A stretch of 18,586 nucleotides of DNA from an uncultured Collinsella sp. GTDB lineage: Bacteria; Actinomycetota; Coriobacteriia; Coriobacteriales; Coriobacteriaceae. Below, one piece after another: positions 1-6,157 of the stretch. Within the stretch, counting starts at the first letter, position 1, and every line of letters starts with the position of its first letter. The stretch covers positions 1 through 18,586 of the forward strand of contig URKM01000037.1 in NCBI GenBank assembly GCA_900548365.1, written 5' to 3'. The notes under the pieces are model-generated. The model was not told the origin of the DNA. It saw nothing but the letters and a program-made list of their open reading frames with translations, and searched no databases. Made by a program: the position numbers and the translations under genes.

Positions 1-141
1 CGTGCGGGACGCTCGGTGCCGCGCGGCAAGGAGATATATTGCCACAGCCGGCGGGGCCCCGGGGGCGGGGATCGGCGCCTCCACATCTTGAACACATTTA
101 AAACCGTTTACCGTGTTTGGAGTGCCGCCGCCCGACTCTAA
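1..141 (+). CDS. Possible 3' end of a bacterial sugar transferase (partial, enters from left edge)
   Basis: The first frame is open from base 1 to a TAA at 139-141 and gives 46 residues. Its last 20 residues (LHILNTFKTVYRVWSAAARL) resemble the C-terminal tail of polyprenyl-phosphate sugar-1-phosphate transferases, which usually ends in a D-x-x-I-x-x-x-T-hydrophobic pattern before a short polar tail. The preceding stretch is glycine/arginine rich and fits the family poorly, with about two extra residues between the Tyr and the Asp, so it may be degraded or frameshifted. A polysaccharide role would suit the neighbouring galU. Only the tail is visible, so this is a weak call from remembered family features. 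Confidence 0.25.
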   Translation, partial: RAGRSVPRGKEIYCHSRRGPGGGDRRLHILNTFKTVYRVWSAAARL

Positions 142-480
142 CGTACTGGCGGCGTTCGTTACATTCCATAGATATAAAGGCTTCCATCCCCTTTGAAGCT
201 GGCGGAGCGCTTGCATCTCCAAGATGGCTCGTCGAGCATGCACGGGTTGAGCCGCGATATCGCCGGCGCGAAAACGCGAGATTGCCGACGCGAAAACGAG
301 CGTGCATTCAAACCGCGGACTCCCAATGGATCTCGGCGATGTGCCCTTCAATAACCGGTGCATCGCCGAGAAGGGAACATGCGAGCATTTCGACGAACTG
401 CACAGTTTCAAATACGACTCCGCTATAACTCGAAACGTAAAGGGATGCGATTCGGCATCCATCTGATGCCGATACGTACG
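142..480. other. Intergenic region with inverted and direct repeats, no convincing gene
   Basis: Short open frames exist on both strands but lack ribosome binding sites and normal residue composition. Visible structure: a 15-bp direct repeat with one mismatch (262-276 and 284-298, period 22); a 10-bp inverted repeat (332-341 with 361-370) whose loop base 344-349 can instead pair with 370-375; and a perfect 7-bp inverted repeat with a 5-nt loop (453-471). On the minus strand the frame running out of galU's region stays open to 308, but it has no start of its own. Confidence 0.5.
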
Positions 481-520
481 AAAGCAAAGACCCCGCTTCC
501 TGATAGCAGGAAACGGGGTC
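481..520 (-). terminator. Intrinsic terminator of galU
   Basis: Bases 489-520 form a near-perfect hairpin (GACCCCG...CGGGGTC with an inner CTTCCTG/CAGGAA pairing and an ATAG loop). Read on the minus strand it lies 33 bases after the galU stop and is followed by a T-rich TCTTTGCTTT. The plus-strand side has no T run, so it should act on galU transcripts. Confidence 0.8.
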
Positions 521-552
521 GATGAGATCGAAAACGTTCGATGAGCGTGCGC

Positions 553-1458
553 TTAGCGATGCAGCCCGCCGCGCTCCTCGACGGCCTCCCAGAACTCGTC
601 GGCGAAGCGGGGGTCGTTCGCGGCCATGAGGGCGTTCGTCGCGATCCAGCCGGACGGGGTGCCGGTGTCGTAGCCCGAGAGCGGGTCGATGACCACGGCG
701 TACATGGCCTCGCGCTCGAGGCTGCGGGCCATGGCGTCGGTGAGCTGGATCTCGCCGCCGCAGCCGGGCTCCTGGTCGGCCAGGAGCTCCATGACCAGCG
801 GGGACAGCAGGTAGCGGCCCACGATGTAGAGGTTGGAGGGGGCGTCGGCGGGGGCGGGCTTCTCCACCAGGCCCGAGACGCGCCACACGGCGCCCGGCTC
901 GCAGTCGCCGGCGCCGGCGCAGCCGGTGAGGGTGTCGCAGCGCTCGCCGGCGATGACGCCGTAGCGGGACACCTCGGAGGGGGCGCAGGGGGCCACGGCG
1001 ATCACGCTCGCGCCGGCGTGGGCGCGGGAGACCTCGAGCATGCGGGTGCAGATGTCGCGCGAGGGCACGACGTAGTCGCCGAGCAGGACCAGGAAGCTCT
1101 CGCCGGCCACGGCGTCGGCGACGGAGCGGATGGCGTGGCCCAGGCCGCGCGGCTCGTACTGGTAGCGGAAGTCGACGGGCATCTCGCCCGCGGCGGCGAC
1201 GGCGTCGGCGTAGGCCTTCTTGCCGCGCTCGCGCAGCAGCCCCTCGAGGGACTTGTCGGGCTGGAAGTAGTTCAGCAGCTCGGGCTTGCCCGGGGAGGTG
1301 ACGATGACGGCGCCGTCCACCTCGGAGGGCTCGAGCGCCTCCTCGACCACGTACTGGATGACCGGCTTGTCGAGGACCGGCAGCATCTCCTTGGGGGTGC
1401 ACTTGGTGGCGGGGAGGAAGCGGGTGCCGAGGCCGGCGGCGGGGATGATAGCCTTCAT
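553..1458 (-). CDS. galU: UTP-glucose-1-phosphate uridylyltransferase
   Basis: 301 residues, the usual GalU length. It makes UDP-glucose from UTP and glucose-1-phosphate in the cytosol for polysaccharide, glycolipid and galactose metabolism. The N-terminal nucleotide-binding signature is clear (KAIIPAAGLGTRFLPATK, residues 2-19), followed by PKEMLPVLDKPVIQYVVEEA, then EPRGLGHAI, an LLGDY segment in place of the common LLPDD, VSGLVEKP for sugar-phosphate binding, and GEIQLTDA near residue 245. The start is the ATG at 1458, preceded by GAAAGGAATGCC; an ATG nine codons upstream has no such site. It is transcribed alone, with a terminator at 481-520 and a weak promoter-like pair at 1553-1581. The possible sugar transferase tail at the window edge would fit a surface-polysaccharide context. 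The identity is secure. Confidence 0.95.
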   Translation of the reverse strand: MKAIIPAAGLGTRFLPATKCTPKEMLPVLDKPVIQYVVEEALEPSEVDGAVIVTSPGKPELLNYFQPDKSLEGLLRERGKKAYADAVAAAGEMPVDFRYQYEPRGLGHAIRSVADAVAGESFLVLLGDYVVPSRDICTRMLEVSRAHAGASVIAVAPCAPSEVSRYGVIAGERCDTLTGCAGAGDCEPGAVWRVSGLVEKPAPADAPSNLYIVGRYLLSPLVMELLADQEPGCGGEIQLTDAMARSLEREAMYAVVIDPLSGYDTGTPSGWIATNALMAANDPRFADEFWEAVEERGGLHR

Positions 1459-1552
1459 GGCATTCCTTTCATCAATTCGATGCATCTATTCGCACGCGGC
1501 GCCGCATGACATTCAACTGGCACGTCCGCGTATTGAAATCCAATGTTCAAAA

Positions 1553-1581
1553 AGCATACCGTTTTGAAGAAAAACTGCCAC
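1553..1581 (-). promoter_or_regulatory. Possible galU promoter
   Basis: On the minus strand GTGGCA (1576-1581, 4/6 to TTGACA) is separated by 17 bases from TATGCT (1553-1558, 4/6 to TATAAT), about 95 bases upstream of the galU start. It lies in a locally AT-rich stretch (1531-1640). It was chosen by consensus match only. Confidence 0.3.
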
Positions 1582-1901
1582 CGCTTTAGAAAAAATGCAG
1601 CTTAACTACGCACCTTCCTAATTATTTGACATGAAATCAACGAGAATGCCCCCGGTTGGCACGCGATTATAGAACCAGATGCGACTCCACAAGACGAAAG
1701 CGGAAGCGAGGGCGATCGGAAAACGCGGGCGCCACGCCGCCAAACGCGGACGAGCGACGAGCGAGGACGGCCCGAGTACGGACGGCGAGGGTGAGAGACG
1801 ATATGCCAAACGCGGTCGAGCGACGGGGCCCAGGCCGGTTCGCTCCCTTGCGGCCCAAGCCGTCGAAGCGGCGGGCGCACAGGCCACCGATGCGATAGAC
1901 A
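1582..1901. other. Intergenic region upstream of galU, no gene seen
   Basis: The right half is GC-rich and full of short CG-containing words. A 21-bp direct repeat with one mismatch occurs at 1739-1759 and 1805-1825, exactly 66 bases apart, and a shorter related copy lies near 1720-1730. Open frames here are arginine-rich in every register and have no start signals, which is typical of non-coding high-GC DNA. Confidence 0.5.
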
Positions 1902-1934
1902 GAAAAACGGGACCCAGCAAGCTGGATCCCGTTT
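1902..1934 (-). terminator. Intrinsic terminator of the rplJ-rplL operon
   Basis: Bases 1905-1934 form a 14-bp hairpin with an AA (UU on the RNA) loop. The single imperfect pair on the plus strand becomes a G-U wobble in the minus-strand RNA. The minus-strand RNA continues into a U5 tract at 1903-1907. Two smaller hairpins (1939-1952 and 1961-1979) lie between the rplL stop and this terminator. Confidence 0.85.
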
Positions 1935-1984
1935 GCAAGCGAATGGATTCGCGAAGCAGCTGCAGGCGATGCGCCTGCAAGAAA

Positions 1985-2362
1985 CTACTTGAGGGTGACA
2001 GCAGCGCCAGCAGCCTCGAGCTTCTCCTTAGCAGCCTCGGCGTCCTCCTTCTTAGCGCCCTCGAGGACGGCCTTGGGAGCGCCCTCGACGACCTCCTTGG
2101 CCTCCTTCAGGCCGAGGGAGGTGAGCTCACGGACGACCTTGATGACCTGGATCTTGTTGTCGCCGAAGCCCTCGAGCACGACGTCAAACTCGGTCTTCTC
2201 CTCGGCCTCCTCGGCAGCGGCAACGGGGCCGGCGACGACGGCAGCGGGAGCGGCAGCGGAAACGCCGAAGGTCTCCTCGATAGCCTTAACGAGCTCGGAA
2301 GCCTCGAGAAGGGTCATTTCCTTCAGGGCCTCGATGATCTCTTCATTGGTAAGCTTAGCCAT
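1985..2362 (-). CDS. rplL: Ribosomal protein bL12 (L7/L12)
   Basis: 125 residues, the standard length. This is the flexible stalk protein of the 50S subunit; its dimers bind the C-terminal tail of L10 and recruit translation factors. Sequence order fits the family: an N-terminal dimerisation helix region (residues 1-30, MAKLTNEEIIEALKEMTLLE), an alanine-rich hinge (about 33-52) and a C-terminal factor-binding domain containing GDNKIQVIKVVRELTSLGLK and KEAKEVVEGAPK. The ATG at 2362 is preceded by AAAGGA with seven intervening bases. It lies 104 bp downstream of rplJ, with no terminator between them and a strong one after it, so the two form one transcript. Codon choice is strongly biased, as expected for high expression. 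Confidence 0.98.
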   Translation of the reverse strand: MAKLTNEEIIEALKEMTLLEASELVKAIEETFGVSAAAPAAVVAGPVAAAEEAEEKTEFDVVLEGFGDNKIQVIKVVRELTSLGLKEAKEVVEGAPKAVLEGAKKEDAEAAKEKLEAAGAAVTLK

Positions 2363-2466
2363 TTCTAAGTCCTTTCAGTTCCCCTGCATCTGTACAGGGA
2401 GAGCAATTAAGTACAGCGCTTGCGCGCAAGGGTGCGGCCGCTAGGCCGCGATGAAGTAGCCTGGAA

Positions 2467-2988
2467 CTAGGCTGCCTTCTGCTCGGAGATCTGCTGAACG
2501 GTGCGGGCGAGACCAGAGGAAACGCCGTTGACGCAGACAGCGATGTCGCGAGCGAAGCCGTTGATGAGGCCGGCGATCTGACCCAGGAGCTGATCCTTGG
2601 TGGGGAGCTCGGCGATTGCGTTGACCTCCTCGGCGGAAACAGCCTGACCGTCAGAGATACCGCCCTTGATCTCCAGAACGCCCTTGGACTTCTTAGCGAA
2701 CTCCTTGAGCGCCTTAGCGGCCTCCACGGGCTCGTTCTCATAGAACACGTAAGCCAGCGGACCGACGAGCATCTCGTCGATGTTGGGCTGCTCCTTGTTC
2801 TCGAGAGCGATGCGGACGAGGTTGTTCTTGTAAACCTTCATCTCGGCGCCGCACTCGCGAAGCTGATGACGCAGCTCCTGAGCCTGCTTAACGGTAAGGC
2901 CGTTGTAGGAAACAACGAACAGACCGGCGTTCTTGTCGACGTTGGACTCGATCTCGGCGACCATATCGATCTTGTACTGCTTTGGCAT
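2467..2988 (-). CDS. rplJ: Ribosomal protein uL10
   Basis: 173 residues, normal for L10. It anchors L7/L12 dimers to 23S rRNA at the stalk base and, as the L10(L12) complex, represses its own mRNA leader in bacteria. Recognisable parts are the N-terminal MPKQYKIDMVAEIESNV, FVVSYNGLTVKQAQELR, KVYKNNLVRIALE and the GPLAYVFYENEPVEAAK block, then a C-terminal helical tail that carries L12. The start is the ATG at 2988 with GGAGGT seven bases upstream. An in-frame ATG at 3111 would read through the leader hairpins and is rejected. Upstream lie the L10 leader, a leader terminator and a strong promoter. The gene is followed by rplL. Unusually, rplK-rplA are not upstream. Confidence 0.98.
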   Translation of the reverse strand: MPKQYKIDMVAEIESNVDKNAGLFVVSYNGLTVKQAQELRHQLRECGAEMKVYKNNLVRIALENKEQPNIDEMLVGPLAYVFYENEPVEAAKALKEFAKKSKGVLEIKGGISDGQAVSAEEVNAIAELPTKDQLLGQIAGLINGFARDIAVCVNGVSSGLARTVQQISEQKAA

Positions 2989-3048
2989 AGGTACACCTCC
3001 TTCGTTTCTTTCTCGGGCACGGACCGCGCCTGACTGGCGGGGGTGTGT

Positions 3049-3088
3049 CTCGAAAAAGAAACCCCCGTGCTGCAACAGCGACGGGGGC
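3049..3088 (-). terminator. Intrinsic terminator (attenuator) inside the rplJ leader
   Basis: On the minus strand, CCCCCGT-C-GCTG, a TTG loop, and CAGC-ACGGGGG (3062-3087) form an 11-bp hairpin with one bulge, followed by TTTCTTTTT (3053-3061). It sits between the L10 leader element and the rplJ ribosome binding site, so full-length rplJL mRNA requires read-through. This is the layout expected for control by transcription attenuation. Whether the leader actually switches this hairpin is inference. Confidence 0.8.
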
Positions 3089-3097
3089 GAGAAGACA

Positions 3098-3186
3098 TAC
3101 TGCTCGACCACCTCGGCTGGCGGGAACTCCCATTAAGCCTTGGGGAGATCCCCTTGGCACCTGCTGTCTCTGGCAGCGGATTCGTG
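3098..3186 (-). promoter_or_regulatory. Ribosomal protein L10 leader (autoregulatory RNA)
   Basis: The minus-strand RNA carries the segments I associate with the L10 leader family: GCTGCCAGAGACAGCAGGTGCC (3156-3177), a small internal hairpin GGGGATCTCCCC, TTAATGGG, and a closing CCGCCAGCCGAGGTGG. It begins a few bases after the predicted transcription start and precedes rplJ. In this family, L10(L12)4 binds the leader and lowers expression of rplJ-rplL. A covariance-model search with the Rfam L10_leader model would decide the exact ends. Confidence 0.75.
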
Positions 3187-3199
3187 CGTGAACGATAGA

Positions 3200-3228
3200 A
3201 GTATGGCGGAGAGGGGCGCATGCGTCAA
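3200..3228 (-). promoter_or_regulatory. Promoter of rplJ-rplL
   Basis: On the minus strand TTGACG (3223-3228, 5/6 to consensus) is separated by exactly 17 bases from CATACT (3200-3205, 4/6). Transcription would start near 3193, just before the L10 leader. This is the best sigma-70-type promoter in the window. Confidence 0.75.
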
Positions 3229-3467
3229 GCTCTCGCTCTTGCCACACATTGCTCACACATTTTCCCCAACGCCCTCTGTAATATGGGTCGGAGGGAACAT
3301 GGCGCGCGACGCGGCGGCCGATCGCCGATCGCTCCGCTTCCGCCGATCGGCCCGAACTCGCCCTTCGCGACCGGGCCGTAGTCCCTCCCACGAGACCGAA
3401 CCGCCTTCGCGCGCTCCGCGCCCCGAACCGCGCGACGCGACGACAGCACCACGGAAAGCAGGAAACC
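3229..3467. other. Divergent spacer between rplJ and the flavodoxin-fold gene
   Basis: This contains the upstream edge of the rplJ promoter and an unassigned promoter for the plus-strand gene; I could not find a well-spaced -35/-10 pair. GGCCGATCG at 3316-3324 and CGATCGGCC at 3344-3352 form a 9-bp inverted repeat, with a further GCCGATCG unit between them. No gene is seen. Confidence 0.4.
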
Positions 3468-4295
3468 ATGACATCAGTGCACGAGGAGCGCATCGGTGGC
3501 CATCGCGTCCGCCCGCGGGGTATCGCCCGCCGCATCGCGATCCTGAACGCGGCATCCACGCCGGGGCAGGCGCAGGCCGACGGCGTTCGCGCCCAAGCGC
3601 GTCGCAGCGGCGGTGCCGACGAGCGCCCGACGTCGCGCGTGCACGATCACGCCGATTCCGCCGTCGACATCCTGCTCGCCGATCTCGAGGACGCGCTCCT
3701 GGCCTACGACCGCTTCTCCGCACGGCTGCTCGACGGCAAGGAGACGGAGTCGCCGCATTTCGAGCATATCGCGCTGCCGTTCCGAACCCCCGCCCCGACG
3801 GCCCGCGGCGGGCGGGAGGACCCAGATCCCGATGCCAGCCTGAAGCGCTGCGACGCCGTCGTCGTGGGTACCGCGCTGGTCGCCGGCGAGCTCGCCGGCA
3901 TCGACCAGCTGCTCGCCCACTTTTTTGAGCAGCGGGAATCCCTCGAGGGGATGCGGACGTACGCCATCGTCGCCGTCGACGGCACCGACCCCTCCCCCGC
4001 CCGGGAGCACCTCCTGTCCCTCGCGAGAACCTGCACCGAAACGGGCCTCTTCTGGGGAGGGGGCGCCGCCATCGGGGGAAGCCGGGCCGTCGTCCGCTTC
4101 GCGGGCGAACCGCGCATGGGTATCGCGAGGCGCCGCCAATCCGAAGCGATCGACCACCTTATCGGAGCCGTCAGGAGCGGCCTCTCCATAGCCCGCGCCG
4201 CCGAAGCGTTCGGCTCCTTCGGGCCGCTGGACGACCAGAGCATCCTGGAGGCACGCGGAGCGCTACCGCAAGACCTCTACCGCCTGCTCCCCTGA
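3468..4295 (+). CDS. Flavodoxin-fold / NADPH-dependent FMN reductase-like protein
   Basis: 275 residues. Features of the flavodoxin-like fold are a first strand RRIAILNAAS (21-30), a central CDAVVVGTALVAGELAGIDQLLAHF (128-152) where family members bind flavin with a 'D-hydrophobic-x-GTPVY.G..PG' loop, a fourth strand TYAIVAVDGTD (164-174), and GLFWGGGAAIGGSR (193-206), which matches the WGGG-x-x-IGG segment of this oxidoreductase group. The usual S-P-R-x-x-G-N-T phosphate loop after the first strand is absent (STPGQAQ instead). The N-terminal 20 residues and the stretch at 30-65 are arginine-rich and may be insertions. It is probably a redox protein or a descendant with altered flavin binding; its substrate is unknown. 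The ATG at 3468 follows AGG at 3459-3461. Its 3' end overlaps the convergent MFS gene by 19 bp. Confidence 0.6.
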   Translation: MTSVHEERIGGHRVRPRGIARRIAILNAASTPGQAQADGVRAQARRSGGADERPTSRVHDHADSAVDILLADLEDALLAYDRFSARLLDGKETESPHFEHIALPFRTPAPTARGGREDPDPDASLKRCDAVVVGTALVAGELAGIDQLLAHFFEQRESLEGMRTYAIVAVDGTDPSPAREHLLSLARTCTETGLFWGGGAAIGGSRAVVRFAGEPRMGIARRRQSEAIDHLIGAVRSGLSIARAAEAFGSFGPLDDQSILEARGALPQDLYRLLP

Positions 4296-5533
4296 TCGGT
4301 TCCCAGCAGCCGCTCTTCCTCGACCGCTCTATCGACGCGCTTGCGAAACACCACCATGCCCGCCAAGGAACTCGCCGCGACCAGGGCGCTCGCCAGCACG
4401 AGCGTCTCCTGAACACCGAGCCTTCCCGCCAGCCAGGGAGCCATGAGCAGCGGCACCACGCCCGCGGCGTTATGGCCGAATCCCATGACGGCGCTCACCC
4501 TGCCCAGCGCCGAGAGGGGCGCGTGCATCTGGACGAGCGTCGTCTGCAGCGGGCCGATCACGCCGAAGGCGCAGCCGAGCATGACCTGCCCCACGAGCGC
4601 GACGGCCACGCTCGAGGTCCCTATGTAGACCAGGCAGCCCACGCCCATTCCGAAGAGCGCCCAAAGCAGGGACCGCATGTTGACGAAGCGCGCCGGCAGG
4701 CGCATCAGCGCGACCGAGCCCGCGATCGCACCGACGCCCGCCGCGCTGGAAAGCCAGCCCATCCACTCGACGCCCACGTCAAGCACGTCGCGGTAGTACA
4801 GCGACTCCAGAGGATCGAACGCCCCGTACCCGAAGAACGCGAGGAAGCCGATCGCCAGCAGCAGCCGCAGCGAGGAGCTGGCGGCAACGGCGGCAAAGCC
4901 CGCGGAAAGCGAGCTGTCGCTGTATTCCGCCTCCTCGCCCTCCAGGGGCGCGCGCAGCGGACGGAACCCCGCCGCCGGCACGAGGCCGAGCAGCGCGCAT
5001 GCGGCGCCGAACAGGAATACCGCCTTGGTTGAAAACACCGAGGTGATCGCGCTGCCCACCAAAGGACCGATGACCACCGTGAGGTTCGTGACGGCGGAGA
5101 GCGCCGGGTTGATGCAGGCGAGCTGCTCGGCATCGTCGGTCACATACGCCGGATACGAGCGCGCCACGATGTCCTCCACGCCCCACGCGAAGCCGAACGC
5201 CGCCGAGCATGCCAGGATGCCCGTCACCGTATCGGAGAAGCATTGGAAGAGCACCGCGGACGCGCAGGTGAACGCGACGCTCAGGGCGAAATGACGGCGG
5301 GGGCCCCAGGCGTCGAGCAAGACGCCGCCCGCAAAATTACCCACCACGATCGCCAGGTTGATGAGCCCGACCGAGAACGTCGTCGACAACGCGTCGCCGC
5401 CGAGCGAATAGGTGAGCGTGCCCAAGATGCCTATGAAATACGAGGCGAGCATGCCGACGTGCGCGAGAAACCTCATGGCGACCAGGCGGCGCGCCATGAG
5501 GGAAAGCGATGTTATCTGTTCGACGAGCGTCAT
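4277..5533 (-). CDS. Major facilitator superfamily transporter
   Basis: 418 residues with about 12 hydrophobic segments, the normal MFS size, so an inner-membrane secondary transporter. The loop between the second and third segments has the MFS motif A pattern, GGVLLDAWGPRR (about residues 68-79). A charged central loop (residues about 190-210, rich in E and L) separates the two six-helix halves, and the C-terminus is a basic/acidic cytoplasmic tail. Close relatives are usually annotated as drug-efflux or permease-like MFS proteins; the substrate cannot be read from the sequence. The ATG at 5533 has AAAGGG eight bases upstream. It is divergent from the rhodanese operon across 290 bp and convergent with the flavodoxin-fold gene, overlapping it at 4277-4295 with no terminator between them. 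Confidence 0.85.
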   Translation of the reverse strand: MTLVEQITSLSLMARRLVAMRFLAHVGMLASYFIGILGTLTYSLGGDALSTTFSVGLINLAIVVGNFAGGVLLDAWGPRRHFALSVAFTCASAVLFQCFSDTVTGILACSAAFGFAWGVEDIVARSYPAYVTDDAEQLACINPALSAVTNLTVVIGPLVGSAITSVFSTKAVFLFGAACALLGLVPAAGFRPLRAPLEGEEAEYSDSSLSAGFAAVAASSSLRLLLAIGFLAFFGYGAFDPLESLYYRDVLDVGVEWMGWLSSAAGVGAIAGSVALMRLPARFVNMRSLLWALFGMGVGCLVYIGTSSVAVALVGQVMLGCAFGVIGPLQTTLVQMHAPLSALGRVSAVMGFGHNAAGVVPLLMAPWLAGRLGVQETLVLASALVAASSLAGMVVFRKRVDRAVEEERLLGTDQGSRR

Positions 5534-5750
5534 TCGTCACCCTTTCGCAGCGAAACCACGACGGCGCGCGGAGCGACCAGGCGACCGCGCGCTCGACGCA
5601 TGCGCTCTACCTTGGCAGAGCAAACGGCCATCGTCAAGCAGCGGCAGCGCGCCGTCGCCGCGATGCCACGAGGCGCATCGACGTGCGCGAACGGCGCCCC
5701 CGATCGAATGCGGATCGAGTGCGGCGCACCGCCGGGCACGCGGCCCCAGC

Positions 5751-5763
5751 GTGACGTGGTCAC
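5751..5763. promoter_or_regulatory. Candidate Crp/Fnr operator (GTGACGTGGTCAC)
   Basis: A perfect dyad GTGAC-GTG-GTCAC is centred at 5757. Given the predicted promoter at 5763-5792 and a start near 5799, its centre falls at about -42, the position of class II CRP/FNR activator sites. The half-site spacing (GTGA-N5-TCAC) is one base shorter than the CRP consensus, so the binding protein is not certain. The Crp/Fnr gene at 8046-8738 is the obvious candidate. Confidence 0.4.
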
Positions 5764-5792
5764 TGACGGCGCAAGGTCGGCCTTGGTATCGT
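5763..5792 (+). promoter_or_regulatory. Possible promoter of the rhodanese-reductase operon
   Basis: CTGACG (5763-5768, 4/6) and TATCGT (5787-5792, 4/6) are 18 bases apart, about 30 bases upstream of the rhodanese start. The weak match fits a promoter that needs an activator. Confidence 0.4.
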
Positions 5793-5823
5793 TCAGCCAG
5801 ACACAAGGAGAAAGGAGCTCGCC

Positions 5824-6153
5824 ATGAGCCTGTTCGGATCGCTGTTCGGCAAGGGGATCGACGCGCATATGGAAACCGCGCGCGCAACCGAGGGCGCAAT
5901 CATCCTCGACGTCCGCACACCGGAGGAATTCTACGAAGGCCATATCGAGGGTGCGCGCAGCTTCCCGCTCGCCGGGATCCAGTCCATCCTCACGCGCATT
6001 CCCCGGCGCGACGCCCCGTTGTTCGTCTACTGCCTCTCCGGCGCCCGCAGCGCGCAGGCGTGCCGCGTGCTCGGCCAGCTTGGGTATAGCAACGTCACGG
6101 ACATGGGCGGCATCACCCGCTGGTCCGGCCCCGTCGTAGCAGGAAGGAACTGA
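5824..6153 (+). CDS. Single-domain rhodanese-like sulfurtransferase
   Basis: 109 residues, one rhodanese domain, cytosolic (no signal peptide). Such proteins carry sulfane sulfur on an active-site cysteine as a persulfide. Visible family marks are ILDVRTPEEFYEGHIEGAR (27-45), the active-site loop beginning at Cys70 (CLSGARS) followed by the helix SAQACRVLGQLGY, and the closing NVTDMGGITRW. The six-residue loop size is that of thiosulfate/persulfide sulfurtransferases rather than phosphatase-like Cdc25 forms. The ATG at 5824 has AAAGGAG upstream. The next gene begins five bases after its stop, and that gene's ribosome binding site lies within this gene's end, so the two are co-translated. It probably hands sulfane sulfur to, or accepts it from, the reductase encoded next. 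Confidence 0.9.
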   Translation: MSLFGSLFGKGIDAHMETARATEGAIILDVRTPEEFYEGHIEGARSFPLAGIQSILTRIPRRDAPLFVYCLSGARSAQACRVLGQLGYSNVTDMGGITRWSGPVVAGRN

Positions 6154-6157
6154 CGCC

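Noticed and set aside
332..375. Possible H-type pseudoknot
   Set aside because: With no linker between the first stem's 3' arm and the second stem's 3' arm, a 10-bp stem could not be spanned. The pairings are better described as alternatives.
98..428. Short open frames on both strands near the left edge
   Set aside because: No ribosome binding sites, arginine/serine-rich composition and mutual overlap. Treated as non-coding.
308..552. Minus-strand frame continuing beyond galU's end with ordinary-looking residues
   Set aside because: It has no start codon with a ribosome site between 552 and 308 and would need to read out of frame through galU and its terminator.
541..1509. 322-codon plus-strand frame opposite galU
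   Set aside because: Antisense shadow of a certain gene, valine/glycine/aspartate-rich, as is typical in GC-rich DNA.
1654..1670. TTGGCACG...TTATAG resembling a sigma-54 promoter
   Set aside because: It lacks the GC of the -12 element (TTGC), and actinobacteria generally lack sigma-54.
2989..3111. N-terminal extension of rplJ to an ATG at 3111
   Set aside because: It would translate the leader and its terminator. The ATG at 2988 has an ideal ribosome binding site and the conserved N-terminus.
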